The notes: generated by a model from the letters alone, not told the origin. A stretch of 35,260 bases of DNA from Eubacterium minutum ATCC 700079 (GCA_003433295.1 CP016202.1:818465-853724), one strand, 5' to 3'. Positions 16,119 through 26,832 are shown, counted from the first letter of the stretch. Program-made: numbers and translations.

Positions 16119-17144
16119 TTAAATTCTAAACGAATTTACTTCACTTATCAACTCCGAAATCAACTCTGCATCTTCAAGAGCACGGTGCGGCACTGCTTTT
16201 TTTATCCCATATTCCTTAAGAACCGTTTCCAATTTATAATCTTTCAGGAACATGTTTTCTCTTTTAACAACGCTCATTAAATCAAGCAATTTATTGTTTA
16301 TCTGTATACCTAAAAGTTTTTTAAGATTTCTCTTAATAAAGCCCATATCAAACGATATATTGTAACCCACTATCGTATACTCACCAACAAATTCCATAAA
16401 TTCCTCGAGCGCAGTCTTAAGTTCCACTCCTTTCTCCAAAAGTAGCATCTCTGTTATTCCCGTAATACTTACTATTTTCTTTGATATCTCCCCTTGGTTC
16501 TTAATTAACCGATGAAAGTAAAATTTGTCTGCACCTATGTGTTTAATCGCACCTATTTCCATAATGTGGTTATTGCATTGATCCAATCCATCTGTTTCTA
16601 TATCTAACACCACAAAATGTGTAGTCTCAGTCTCTTTCTTCCCGCTTTTCCCGTCAGCAGTTTGACGTTTTACCTCTGTAGGTTTCACATCAAGTCCTTT
16701 TTCATTTCTCTCAGCATTTCTAACGTCGATGAATTCGTTCTCGTTTGATTCACCAGTATTGAATGAACGTTTTACTCCTGTTTTTAATGAAAACTTTCTT
16801 GCCTTATGAAATTTTGAAGCATCACTATACCCTCTACTGTCCTCATTTCCAACACGTCCAATACTATTTTCAGGTATCTGAATCAATGGAATCCCATCGT
16901 AGTCAATAATGCAACGCCGCGTATTTATAGTATCAAAGGTATATCCTATTTCATTTCTACACGCATGGCTTATCGTTGCTTCTCCGGTACCGACACTTTT
17001 CCACACTCTGTCCCACAGATTTTCTCTCACTTTTGAGTTAAAATTTCCGACATAAACTCCCGTTGCAATTTCCTGCATCCATTTGCTCAAATCACCACGT
17101 AGAGATGGCGATATATTTTTCACAGTAATCACCGTCAAGGGCAT
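16119..17144 (-). CDS. cas2: Cas2 fused to a DEDDh (DnaQ-like) exonuclease
   Basis: 341 residues. Residues 1-95 are a type I-E Cas2 (MPLTVITVKNISPSLRGDLS, GVYVGNFNSKVRENLW). A charged linker (~96-175) leads to an exonuclease domain with intact motifs: DIETDG at 181-186, YNISFD at 261-266 and HRALEDAE at 320-327, which supply the D, E, D, H and D of a DEDDh nuclease. Cas2 bridges two Cas1 dimers in the spacer-integration complex. In characterised Cas2-DnaQ fusions of type I-E systems the exonuclease trims prespacer ends. It starts 20 bp after cas1 with GAGGAAA upstream and is the last gene before the leader. Plain I-E systems have a Cas2 of about 95 residues and rely on host nucleases. Confidence 0.95.
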   Translation of the reverse strand: MPLTVITVKNISPSLRGDLSKWMQEIATGVYVGNFNSKVRENLWDRVWKSVGTGEATISHACRNEIGYTFDTINTRRCIIDYDGIPLIQIPENSIGRVGNEDSRGYSDASKFHKARKFSLKTGVKRSFNTGESNENEFIDVRNAERNEKGLDVKPTEVKRQTADGKSGKKETETTHFVVLDIETDGLDQCNNHIMEIGAIKHIGADKFYFHRLIKNQGEISKKIVSITGITEMLLLEKGVELKTALEEFMEFVGEYTIVGYNISFDMGFIKRNLKKLLGIQINNKLLDLMSVVKRENMFLKDYKLETVLKEYGIKKAVPHRALEDAELISELISEVNSFRI

Positions 17145-17164
17145 GCTTTTTCCTCTTTCTTTCT

Positions 17165-18115
<951 letters not shown>

Positions 18116-18751
18116 TTATTCCCCCGGAACAATTGTTATCAAGCCACAACCATATGCTTTTTTTCTGCCGATTCCACCTTTGAGAGCTTCTCTAAACAGA
18201 TCCACATCCGTAACTGTAAGTTTCCCCTCATAGGTAACCTTATTTATACTTATATTTGAAGAATTCGACTTTTTAAGTTTTTCAAAACCTCTTTTTGTAA
18301 TATAAAATTCATCGGGTTCTACCTTGAATCCATTTTTTTTAGCTCTTTCATGCAAAAATCCCATTTGTGCGTCCAATGCCAAAAGGGGGACAACTCTACC
18401 ACGTTTTTCCATCCCTTCTGACCTAGAAATGATTGGATTTAATGTTGCTTTGAATCGATAGGATTGATCATTCTCCAGTGAGTTTAAAAGCGAATCATAT
18501 AATTTTGTTTCCGCCGTACTTTCAACACCATATCTTTCCAAACAACCATGATCCGGGCGACACTCACTCAAAATCAATAAGTACAGCTTACCATCCAGTT
18601 TGTCTATTCGCCAAAGTTTTCTGCTCCTGTATGATGCCTTGATTTCTTCAGGGAAACTTCTCTCAACCCAATCGTGATATGCCCCAAGATGTGTGAGGTT
18701 TCTTATTTTCTTCCTGTTTTTTATATCAATTTCCACTCGCGATAAATACAT
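18116..18751 (-). CDS. cas6e: Cas6e, pre-crRNA endonuclease and Cascade subunit
   Basis: 211 residues from MYLSRVEIDI. It cleaves the array transcript at the base of the repeat hairpin and stays bound to the crRNA 3' end in Cascade. Starting at the ATG at 18751 (GGAG six bases upstream) places a histidine at position 26 (LGAYHDWVE), where the catalytic histidine of characterised Cas6e proteins sits; this supports that start over a GTG four codons earlier. The C-terminal glycine-rich loop (ALKGGIGRKKAYGCGLITIV) is the RNA-binding G-loop typical of RAMP proteins. It lies 61 bp after cas5e. Confidence 0.95.
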   Translation of the reverse strand: MYLSRVEIDIKNRKKIRNLTHLGAYHDWVERSFPEEIKASYRSRKLWRIDKLDGKLYLLILSECRPDHGCLERYGVESTAETKLYDSLLNSLENDQSYRFKATLNPIISRSEGMEKRGRVVPLLALDAQMGFLHERAKKNGFKVEPDEFYITKRGFEKLKKSNSSNISINKVTYEGKLTVTDVDLFREALKGGIGRKKAYGCGLITIVPGE

Positions 18752-18812
18752 GTTTTTCTCCACTCTACGCCTTATCCGGCGCCATAAATAGTCGTAAAAA
18801 TACTTTTCAATA

Positions 18813-19559
18813 CTATTCTTTCAGGTTTTCAAATGCATCATGTTCCGTTTGTCCGTTTCCAATAGGCGTATCATCCGTTTTCCGGCTGTCAGTACCGGTG
18901 GAGCGACTTAAAGTTATGTCAAATTTACTTTCCATCCGTAAATCGAATTTCCTCTCTTTACGACTGAACGATGTCACCCTGTCTCGTCTTGGACGTCCGG
19001 ATGCTCGATTTATTAGTCGAGCGTCAGCATATATGGTCAGTTTGTCTATCTCTTTATCCCTATACCAATCTGAAGCCTGCCACTCTACGGCTTTCAAAGC
19101 ATCTACTATCGGTTTGTCAACAACACCTAAATAGAAATCTGCAGGTAGCGGTAGTGAACGACGCCCCATGAAAGGTTGGAAGTATGGTTTTTGAATAGAC
19201 TCTGCAATTTTCTCAATAAGAACATCATCATGGTGTGATATTCCGACTACAAACACAGCATCCTGAATATAGTGTCGATTTGTAACATAAGTACGGTCAG
19301 GGGCACCGTTGCTCTTATACTTATGCACAGTATGATAATCCCGCAATGATGTTCCAATTTGATCTACTCTCAAAGCAAAATCAAGTTCATTCAATCCACG
19401 TATTTCATTATCCTGCTCTCTCTTATATCCAAGGCTCGCAGCAATAAGACCTATGATTCCGCTTTTGGACGGTCTGTTGTCCGTATGTCTTATCTCAAAG
19501 TGTGAATCCGTTCCCCATGCTTGCATAGGTCCTGACAGTTTCAATAATATCGTTTTCAT
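18813..19559 (-). CDS. cas5e: Cas5e, Cascade subunit capping the crRNA 5' handle
   Basis: 248 residues. It starts KTILLKLSGPMQAWGTDSHF and continues RHTDNRPSKSGIIGLIAASL, the classic Cas5e N-terminus, with the family's YVTNRHYIQDAVFVVGIS block near residue 95. It binds the 5' repeat-derived handle of the crRNA at the tail of Cascade. The C-terminal ~60 residues are hydrophilic (SFSRKERKFDLRM onwards) and less conserved. AGGTG precedes the ATG, which follows the cas7e stop by 16 bp. Confidence 0.95.
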   Translation of the reverse strand: MKTILLKLSGPMQAWGTDSHFEIRHTDNRPSKSGIIGLIAASLGYKREQDNEIRGLNELDFALRVDQIGTSLRDYHTVHKYKSNGAPDRTYVTNRHYIQDAVFVVGISHHDDVLIEKIAESIQKPYFQPFMGRRSLPLPADFYLGVVDKPIVDALKAVEWQASDWYRDKEIDKLTIYADARLINRASGRPRRDRVTSFSRKERKFDLRMESKFDITLSRSTGTDSRKTDDTPIGNGQTEHDAFENLKE

Positions 19560-19575
19560 ATTATCACCTAATGTT

Positions 19576-20643
19576 TTAAATACGTTCTCTGATTAGTGTA
19601 CCGAATATATCAACAAGTTCATGAAGACTTTCTGCCTGCTTGGCATTTCTAAGTACCGCACTATTATTCAAGGTCACATATATCAAAGCCTCCGGCGGAT
19701 TGACAAATTTCTCCACTTTTACAAATTCCTCAAAAAGTTTTTTGATTGATTTATCAACATACCCATCGTGTGCCTTTACGGGATTTTCAAAAGCACTTAC
19801 CAAATTAACAGGTCTATCATTCCTCAATGCCACCACGATTGCCTGTGGCAGTGTCTGATTTGCAAAGGTATTCATCTTGCCCGTAGGTAGCGAATTTGCG
19901 AAAGACTCTATAAATAATTTTAGTGCATTTGCTACCTCTTCCACATTACCGCCTAGCTGTTTTTCAAACTCATGCACAGCGACATTGGCGTATCTATATA
20001 GTGTAGAAGAGTTGAATTCCACGGTTCCAAGCATGCCTGCTCCAGCATTGTCATCCGGTGCCAAATCATCTACCGCCGTAAAAAAATCAAATTCCGTTTG
20101 AACCGCATGCGTAGATATAGCATGTGCCACCTGACAAGAAGCATCCTCATTCAAATTAGGATCATCCGCCACCATTCTACCGAACAGTGCTATATCCACT
20201 GCAGGATTTTCTTTTAAAATAGCAGTTATCACTTTTTTGTCTTTCTCACCAGCAATCGCAGCTTTCGCCAATTGTTTTGCCTGTGACTCTCCCAAGAAAA
20301 AGAGGGCTTTAACCTTATTGTCGGTAGTTTTTATTCCGCCGGCATTCAATATCTTATTCGCCTTTTCCATCGCCTCATCTAAAGCACTATTATCCTCCAT
20401 TGCTGTAATTTTTTCTGCAATATATTTTACGATATTCAGGCTTCGCACCCCTATATTTGCATCTCCACTTTTTTCATTGAAATATTCACGTATTGCTCGT
20501 TTCCATGACTGTGAGCTAACTCTTGCCCTCTTCACGCCTCCATATTGTGCGGTTTTTGGGCTTCCCGTATCATCCCTGTTAATGTTCGACGGTGGTAACG
20601 TCTGAATCAGATGAATATCTAAAAATAAATGTTTATTGTTCAT
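19576..20643 (-). CDS. cas7e: Cas7e, Cascade backbone
   Basis: 355 residues. The N-terminus LFLDIHLIQTLPPSNINRDD, then GSPKTAQYGGVKRARVSSQS, is diagnostic of Cas7e. Copies of the protein polymerise along the spacer part of the crRNA and form the backbone of the target-recognition complex. GGAG lies seven bases before the ATG. It sits between cse2 and cas5e in the standard I-E order, and its length is normal. Confidence 0.96.
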   Translation of the reverse strand: MNNKHLFLDIHLIQTLPPSNINRDDTGSPKTAQYGGVKRARVSSQSWKRAIREYFNEKSGDANIGVRSLNIVKYIAEKITAMEDNSALDEAMEKANKILNAGGIKTTDNKVKALFFLGESQAKQLAKAAIAGEKDKKVITAILKENPAVDIALFGRMVADDPNLNEDASCQVAHAISTHAVQTEFDFFTAVDDLAPDDNAGAGMLGTVEFNSSTLYRYANVAVHEFEKQLGGNVEEVANALKLFIESFANSLPTGKMNTFANQTLPQAIVVALRNDRPVNLVSAFENPVKAHDGYVDKSIKKLFEEFVKVEKFVNPPEALIYVTLNNSAVLRNAKQAESLHELVDIFGTLIRERI

Positions 20644-20681
20644 TGCTAATCTCCTTCATTGTTTATTGCCTTTATCTAATA

Positions 20682-21332
20682 TTAATTATCCTTTGCTTCA
20701 ATTCTATAATATTCTCTTGCCCAGTTTATTCTCAATCCTCCTTGATAGCCTCTTCCAAACCAGTAGATATCCTCGGCAAGCCTCGCAAAGTCAATTCCTG
20801 CGTTCGGTGCAGCCGATTTCAAAAGTTTTATCATCTGCCTTAAATGATAGGTTAGTTCATTGAAAGTGCTTACTGTAATCATTGCATTGAACCTTTGATC
20901 CACAGACTTGGTGTCTTTTTTTGCGACCCGAAGTGCTCTTAAGGATTTCCCCATATTACTCGTTCTTGAGCTTTTTAGAGTTTCTTCTTTATCATTTTCC
21001 TCACCTCTTTCTGCTTTTTCTGTACTACCTCCATAATTTTCTCCTAAAACAGCACCCTTTTTAGAAGCACCTTGTTTCCACAGTGCATACAATTGAAGTG
21101 CTGTGCATATCGACGCTTCTTCATCTGTGGGCACTCCTCGTTCCCCCAGATAATCATCCGGCATATTTCCAAATAAAACATCCCAGATCTCCGGTGATTC
21201 AGAAAGAGGCTTCCCAATGCTTTTTCTCAATCCTGCCAGCGTCGCCTTACCCGCACTGCTCTCTGATATTGCCTCCAATTTGGCTATTATCTTTGTCACT
21301 ACGCCACCTACCCGTTCTTTGTTTTTGCACAT
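20682..21332 (-). CDS. cse2: Cse2 (CasB), Cascade small subunit
   Basis: 216 residues. An all-helical small subunit with the Cse2 marks EEASICTALQLYALW and a C-terminal FARLAEDIYWFGRGYQGGLR. Two copies normally line the belly of Cascade and stabilise the R-loop. A low-complexity Lys/Glu/Ser linker (about residues 105-130) interrupts the helical core and makes the protein longer than the usual ~160-200 residues. GGAGG lies ten bases before the ATG. Confidence 0.92.
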   Translation of the reverse strand: MCKNKERVGGVVTKIIAKLEAISESSAGKATLAGLRKSIGKPLSESPEIWDVLFGNMPDDYLGERGVPTDEEASICTALQLYALWKQGASKKGAVLGENYGGSTEKAERGEENDKEETLKSSRTSNMGKSLRALRVAKKDTKSVDQRFNAMITVSTFNELTYHLRQMIKLLKSAAPNAGIDFARLAEDIYWFGRGYQGGLRINWAREYYRIEAKDN

Positions 21333-21399
21333 TTATCCTATACCTCCTCATATTGCGACTTTTTAGTGCACATTTTTCAATCTCTCTTTCAAATTTTTA

Positions 21400-23103
21400 T
21401 TATCTTCCTCCTTTCAACCAGCCCCTATTTAAAGTTACAAGAAATCTGTTGTATGCCGTTGCTATATTCTTTATACCGGTCTTTGCTTCAATACCTATAT
21501 AATCACGACTCCCGCCTTCTTCCATTATGCTGTCTGCCTGCTTAACTATCAGCGAACGCAATCTATTTTTCCATTCAGCAACCTTTTTCTCCTTGTTATC
21601 AGAATAAATTATCCCTTCCAACCACAATCTGAAGGGCAAATCGACAGACTGGTATGCGTCTTCCACTCTTTCTGCAACAAATTTTCCGGCGGGCTTTCTT
21701 ATTTCATCAATATCCTTTAAAAAACTTTTGTATGTGTTTTCAATTACAGTTTTCGTTTCATTCACCACCTCCGTAATTCTATACACCCATCCGGCATTCT
21801 CATCATCCGTAACAACAAGATCGTCCATATAAAGTGTATCTAAAATTTCGTCGGTCGGTACCCATGACGTTGCATTGCCATCATCCTGCATGCTTATTGC
21901 CTTGATGGCGAGAATTCTGTCTTCACCACTCTTATGGATAAAACTGCGAATTTCACGGTACCAACTCATTATTCCCGGACGCATTTGTTTCACTTTCGGA
22001 TCATCTGGAAGTGCTATCATACCAAAAGATCTCCACATAGCCTGCTCCGCATTATGTTTCTTTGGTGTGTTGAAATTTTTATTTTCGCCTTTCTCATTGA
22101 ATCGCCAAACCGTCATTGGCTCAATCCGTTGATTTTTATGTTCAAGCTCCGGAAGTTTTATTACATTGATGCTTACAATGTCCCCATCTTCTGTCGTAGG
22201 ATCAATATAGCAAGCTCTACTCCAGTTCGTATATAGTTCGGCTTTGTTGGTGATTATTGAACTTATAAATCTTTTTTCAATATTTTCGGCTCCGCTATAT
22301 TCCCAGCACGGTGCCTGTATAAGATCTAAAGAATCTTCATCTTTAGTGTTGATGACCATATTCAAAAGCAAAGTTTCAAAAGCATTGTCACCCTCAAGCA
22401 GTACCCCACCCAAATCAAACAACCATCCCTTTGATGCTTTATATTTGCTGCTGCCAAATATGGTTTTATCTGCAAGACCGAAATATCCTTGTAAAGTGAT
22501 TAGCCATCTTACAAGTTCATCCAACTCCATTCGCTCCTTGTTCTTTTCTTTTCCGTTATCATCCTTAGGTGAGAACAAAGCGATTTTGTTGCCGCTTTCT
22601 GATATAAGCCTATTAATGTTTTTCCCGGACGTCGTGCCGGGCGATTTATCCTCTGCCAAGCGACTTGTAGCCTCCTCTTCAGTCACCTGATAAAATGGAT
22701 ATTTTTCATCGAACAAATAAAACCTGTCACGCCACTTTTCCAGATATTCGACAACGATATTCGGAAATTCTTTTGATCCCCACAAATTTTTCCATGTTTC
22801 AGACAATGCTTCCTTGTAATCATCTACATCATCTTCGTCAACCGCTTCTCTCTGAACATATCTATCATCCAAATCAATCCACTTGTAGGGTTCTCCTTTA
22901 GAATTAAATCTGGAAAATACGGTATGCAAAACCGCTAACAGTAAACGGTACACAGCAAAGTCCTGAGTCACCATCTCCCCCGCCAATGCTCGGTACTTAT
23001 GTGCGTTTTTAAAAAACTCAACGAGTGAAACTTTTTCAGTCCTTCCTTTATCGTTTACTATCACGACAATCCACGGTTCCTCCAGCAAATTAAATCGTCC
23101 CAT
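21400..23103 (-). CDS. cas8e: Cas8e (Cse1/CasA), PAM-reading large subunit
   Basis: 567 residues, a little long for the family. It starts GRFNLLEEPWIVVIVNDKGR, the usual Cse1 opening, and has the LQGYFGLADKTIFG and IQAPCWEYSG regions seen in this family. Cas8e recognises the PAM in target DNA, starts R-loop formation and recruits Cas3. A strong GAGGAGGAAAAGA ribosome site precedes the ATG, which is 51 bp after cas3. The reading frame is intact, so interference capacity appears whole. Confidence 0.93.
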   Translation of the reverse strand: MGRFNLLEEPWIVVIVNDKGRTEKVSLVEFFKNAHKYRALAGEMVTQDFAVYRLLLAVLHTVFSRFNSKGEPYKWIDLDDRYVQREAVDEDDVDDYKEALSETWKNLWGSKEFPNIVVEYLEKWRDRFYLFDEKYPFYQVTEEEATSRLAEDKSPGTTSGKNINRLISESGNKIALFSPKDDNGKEKNKERMELDELVRWLITLQGYFGLADKTIFGSSKYKASKGWLFDLGGVLLEGDNAFETLLLNMVINTKDEDSLDLIQAPCWEYSGAENIEKRFISSIITNKAELYTNWSRACYIDPTTEDGDIVSINVIKLPELEHKNQRIEPMTVWRFNEKGENKNFNTPKKHNAEQAMWRSFGMIALPDDPKVKQMRPGIMSWYREIRSFIHKSGEDRILAIKAISMQDDGNATSWVPTDEILDTLYMDDLVVTDDENAGWVYRITEVVNETKTVIENTYKSFLKDIDEIRKPAGKFVAERVEDAYQSVDLPFRLWLEGIIYSDNKEKKVAEWKNRLRSLIVKQADSIMEEGGSRDYIGIEAKTGIKNIATAYNRFLVTLNRGWLKGGR

Positions 23104-23154
23104 TCTTTTCCTCCTCTTTCGTTACTGACTCATATCGCATTTTCAACTTCAACA

Positions 23155-26121
23155 TCATTCATCTCCGGTTTCAGACTTGCACTTTTCAACTTCAATGATT
23201 AATCCATATTGCTCATCGTATTTTAAACTTTTTCCCATTAAATCAGTCCCTGTTTTTTCATCAAATTCAAACCCGTTTTCTTCACTAAATTCAAATCTGT
23301 TTTCCTCATTAAAAATAATTCCCAAAGACCCTTGTAGCCACTGATTTTCCCTCCATTCCGCAAGTTTTTCATTGTTGTAGTTTTCCAACGCATTGATTAT
23401 TCGATCAACTCTAAATGCGGTCACCCTTTGCGGCAACCTTATAGTCTGTTTTGCAATCTCTCTTGCCACCTCGTCGTCCTGCAGTTTGTCTGAAAAATCT
23501 TGCTGTCCCAGAAAGCTCCCATAACCTTCTCCTCTTTTCTTAAGTGCGATAACTTCTATCGTCTCCTCAATATCTCTAACCTGTGCCACTGCAGTTTCTT
23601 CGTTGTCATTCCGATTATAATTATTCAGCCAACCTATCAATGAATTGTCTTCTTTAATATCAAGTTTCGGATTACCTATACGGTAAAACTTTGATTTTTC
23701 CTTTTTTTCAGCTATCCTTTTTTTGTGTTTTTTCCTCTCCTGTATATAGGCATCCTTTAATTTTTCTTCTTCAAATTCCGGCTCTTTTTTCCCATACACA
23801 TCTTGCACCAGTGACGATATATCATCGGGTAAAATCAATTCCGGTTTTAGGAAATACTGAGTTCTAATCAAAAGATAATCTCCGTATACAGCACTTGAGC
23901 CTTTGTTGAAATCGCACTCATCCATTGTATTGAAATTTTTGTCGCTGTTTAATATCCATTCGGAATTCAAGCTTTTATCCAAGATGAATTTATCATTTAT
24001 TCCCATCACATATAAGATTGGAGCATTGTGAATAACCGGTCTATTAATTTCATGCCTGTGCAAACGTCCCACTCTCTGAATCAGGAGATCTACCGGACAA
24101 AGATCGCTTATCAAAACATCAAAGTCGATATCAAGAGATTGCTCGATCACCTGTGTCCCTACTATGATTTTTCGATGGGGGCGGTTTGCGCCTTTCCCTA
24201 TCTGTCTCATCAATGCACTTTCTTTCTCCATTCGATGAGTATCTATAAAACTCGAGTGATACAATTCCACCAAAGATTCCCCAAAACGCTCACTGCAATT
24301 TCTCGCAATTTCCTGCGCTCGCCTTACAGTATTTACAATTATTCCGACCACTCCTCCATCGGATATCAGTCCCTCAATTTTTTCATATAAGTGCTTATCA
24401 TGCAGCCTTTTTATCAGAATTTTTTTAGACACGCCTTTTTCAAAGTCATCAAATTGTCTTATGTTTTTTCCGTCCGTGTATGTGAGTAAAGGATATTCCA
24501 TTGAGTTGAAAATTTTAGTATTTCTCTCATGCGCCGTTATTTCTTTCTTTTTCATCCCCCTTCCTCTTAAATATTCCACTATTAAAGCTTCTCTTGTCTC
24601 TACCGGTAAAGTTGCGGAAAGAATCACCACCGGTACTCCATATGCACCCATCCAGCGAACCGCCTGCTTCAGGTACTGACCCATGTACGCATCGTACGCA
24701 TGCACTTCATCAATAACAACCACTTTTCCGCCAAACCCCAGGTGCCTCAATGCAAGATGCTTCTGTTTCAATGCAAGCATCAGGAAATTATCGACAGTCC
24801 CGACAATAAAATCGTCCAAAGCCGTTTTCTTTCTGCCTGCAAACCACTGATTCACAAAGACAGTCCCGTTTTCTTTATCATCCAAATTTATGCCACGTGC
24901 CAATCCCGCAAATTGCGGATTTAGTGCGGCTTTCCCATGTGCAAGCCGCAAATGTAACGCTTCTCCCGACTCCTCAGAAATGCTTTTAAGCCAAGAACAA
25001 ATCCTCGGAAATATCCCGTTTGAAGTTGCTTGTGTGGGCAGACCAAAGAACACACCATTGCACCCGACTCTACTTGCCATGAGCTCAGCACATGCCAAAG
25101 CGACTTCCGTCTTACCTCCACCCATTGGAGCTTCAATAACCGCAATTCCCGGTTCATCTGCGTCTTTCAAAGTCTCGTGTATTTCCTTTTGAAAATCTCG
25201 TGGTACAAAACCAAACCTTTTTTCAAAAATTTCAGTTGCACTAAAATTTTCCGTCTCCGGATTCGGCTCCCATGCATAACTCTTCGACCATTCCTTCCAT
25301 CCGGTCCTTATACGGCTTTCCTTGTCTTCCACGCTATTCTTACTTAAAGGAATCAATGGGAAGTATTTATCGTTGCTCGCTATCCAATCTGCCATTATCA
25401 GCAATCCTGAAAGAATAACCTGCCCCGGCAAAGAAATTCTTGGGAGTTCTTCGACTTCTTTGAACCCTGACGCTTTCAAGGCCCATTCAAAAATTTTCCG
25501 CTGGCTGCTTTCCCATAGCAAAGCCATTTTATCCTCTTGACAACTTTTCTGAAAATAATTAGCTGTGAAGGTACTCTCCTGATAGCAAAATGCACTCATA
25601 TCTTCTACCGGTTTCCCGTGGTGTGCACCTATTATTGAACCTATGTCGCTTCGAACACCATAACGCTTCAAAATAACTTCACCTGCCAGCGAATGATGAG
25701 TTTTTCCTGGAGATTCCGGCACGAACTCCGAAACACCCTTGTATCCGACACATTCAAGTTTTTCCAATAGTTCGGCGTCCAAGTCACGCGAGTTCCCATA
25801 GCCTCTTTGCACCTGAAACACAGGAGTTGCTTTCCCTATGTCGTGAGTTGCCGCCAAAAACCTAACCAAATTTCGTGCGACATCATCATCGACGCTGTCA
25901 CCCGTTCCACCAATTAAGTTCTGAACATCAGTTCCCCCTTTTCCATCTGTTTCCCGCATTGAACTCAAAATAAAGTTACGTTGTCTTCTACTCAACCAAT
26001 GTTCCCATAACAAAGTAGCAATGTTCATGGTGTCATCCAGGTGAACGCTTAAAGGAAGCCAACTAAATTTGCCAAATTCTTCACTTTTCTTTGCCCATAA
26101 CTGTTGATATGAATTATTCAT
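23155..26121 (-). CDS. cas3: Cas3 HD nuclease-helicase
   Basis: 988 residues. The N-terminal HD nuclease has H27, the ATHDIGKATP motif (H93-D94) and H167-H168 in IIGAHHGKP. The superfamily 2 helicase has Walker A EAPMGGGKTEVA (334-338), DEVH (471-474), SAT (502-504) and the motif VI-like LIQRVGRLHRH. It is recruited by Cascade to nick, unwind and degrade target DNA. First gene of the operon, it has a consensus promoter about 115 bp upstream and GAGGGG just before the ATG. Its motifs are intact, so it is predicted active. Confidence 0.97.
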   Translation of the reverse strand: MNNSYQQLWAKKSEEFGKFSWLPLSVHLDDTMNIATLLWEHWLSRRQRNFILSSMRETDGKGGTDVQNLIGGTGDSVDDDVARNLVRFLAATHDIGKATPVFQVQRGYGNSRDLDAELLEKLECVGYKGVSEFVPESPGKTHHSLAGEVILKRYGVRSDIGSIIGAHHGKPVEDMSAFCYQESTFTANYFQKSCQEDKMALLWESSQRKIFEWALKASGFKEVEELPRISLPGQVILSGLLIMADWIASNDKYFPLIPLSKNSVEDKESRIRTGWKEWSKSYAWEPNPETENFSATEIFEKRFGFVPRDFQKEIHETLKDADEPGIAVIEAPMGGGKTEVALACAELMASRVGCNGVFFGLPTQATSNGIFPRICSWLKSISEESGEALHLRLAHGKAALNPQFAGLARGINLDDKENGTVFVNQWFAGRKKTALDDFIVGTVDNFLMLALKQKHLALRHLGFGGKVVVIDEVHAYDAYMGQYLKQAVRWMGAYGVPVVILSATLPVETREALIVEYLRGRGMKKKEITAHERNTKIFNSMEYPLLTYTDGKNIRQFDDFEKGVSKKILIKRLHDKHLYEKIEGLISDGGVVGIIVNTVRRAQEIARNCSERFGESLVELYHSSFIDTHRMEKESALMRQIGKGANRPHRKIIVGTQVIEQSLDIDFDVLISDLCPVDLLIQRVGRLHRHEINRPVIHNAPILYVMGINDKFILDKSLNSEWILNSDKNFNTMDECDFNKGSSAVYGDYLLIRTQYFLKPELILPDDISSLVQDVYGKKEPEFEEEKLKDAYIQERKKHKKRIAEKKEKSKFYRIGNPKLDIKEDNSLIGWLNNYNRNDNEETAVAQVRDIEETIEVIALKKRGEGYGSFLGQQDFSDKLQDDEVAREIAKQTIRLPQRVTAFRVDRIINALENYNNEKLAEWRENQWLQGSLGIIFNEENRFEFSEENGFEFDEKTGTDLMGKSLKYDEQYGLIIEVEKCKSETGDE

Positions 26122-26235
26122 TTTCCCCTCATTGCATCGCCTTTAAAATGCAGTTAATATAACTATAAGTATATGTTTCGGATAATTCCCTATCCTTTCC
26201 ATATTGTTTTTCCTCTTCAAACGTTATTTTTGCAC

Positions 26236-26264
26236 AGTATATACCTTGACCATTTGTATGTCAA
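26236..26264 (-). promoter_or_regulatory. Consensus sigma-70 type promoter of the cas operon
   Basis: On the minus strand TTGACA (26264-26259), a 17-bp spacer and TATACT (26241-26236) lie upstream of cas3, giving a leader of about 108 bases. An inverted repeat TTGAC/GTCAA spans the -35 and spacer (26247-26264 on the plus strand), a possible repressor site. Confidence 0.8.
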
Positions 26265-26314
26265 CACTTTTTTAAAATTAAATCGCCCTTAGTCCTCATC
26301 CTCTTTTACTTTAT

Positions 26315-26690
26315 CATATAAAAAAATCGGGAAGGTTCTAAAAACACTTCCCACATCGTCAAGAAACTTGGAACAATAGCATCCCTTTTGCCTGCACAAA
26401 CTTCTTCTTTGGGATCGAAGAGGAGAGCGGATCAGGAAATACGGCAAGAGCAAAGAACACCGCCCTAACCCCATAGTGCAATTAGGACTTTTTCTTGACG
26501 CAGACGGAATTACACTGGCTTTCACAGCATTTCCCGGAAACGAAAATGAGGAGATCCATATGAACAGCGTCTCTCACAAGGAAAGAATGAGATCACGGAC
26601 GCACTGCACGAGGAATTCGGTTTTAGAACCGACACTGAGATTGTAACGGATAAAACCATGAAAAAAATTATCAGGGACTCGAAAAGATAG
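26315..26690 (+). pseudogene. Decayed IS1634-family transposase
   Basis: Fragments of one transposase appear in three frames. CTNFFFGIEEESG begins at 26393. After a frameshift comes YGKSKEHRPNPIVQLGLFLD (from 26440) and ITLAFTAFPGNENEE. Then, after a deletion, a typical C-terminus EITDALHEEFGFRTDTEIV leads to a TAG at 26688. The N-terminal third and the central catalytic region are missing. It lies just upstream of the cas promoter, in the opposite orientation, and marks an old insertion at the cas locus boundary. Confidence 0.8.
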
Positions 26691-26737
26691 AAAAAATCTC
26701 ACACTCTCAAAAAATACTACAAAACATAACCATTAAG

Positions 26738-26779
26738 AAAACCGGCAAAGCCAGTTATTGAAACAATTTGCCGGTTTTT
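26738..26779. terminator. Bidirectional terminator
   Basis: AAAACCGGCAAA (26738-26749) and TTTGCCGGTTTT (26767-26778) form a 12-bp stem. On the plus strand it ends in TTTTT, and on the minus strand in GGTTTTCTT. It can stop the permease transcript and anything from the transposase remnant. Confidence 0.8.
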
Positions 26780-26832
26780 AAGTCAAATCAACTGTCAAAG
26801 AAGGGACTATCATTACTATCGTTATGCAAATT

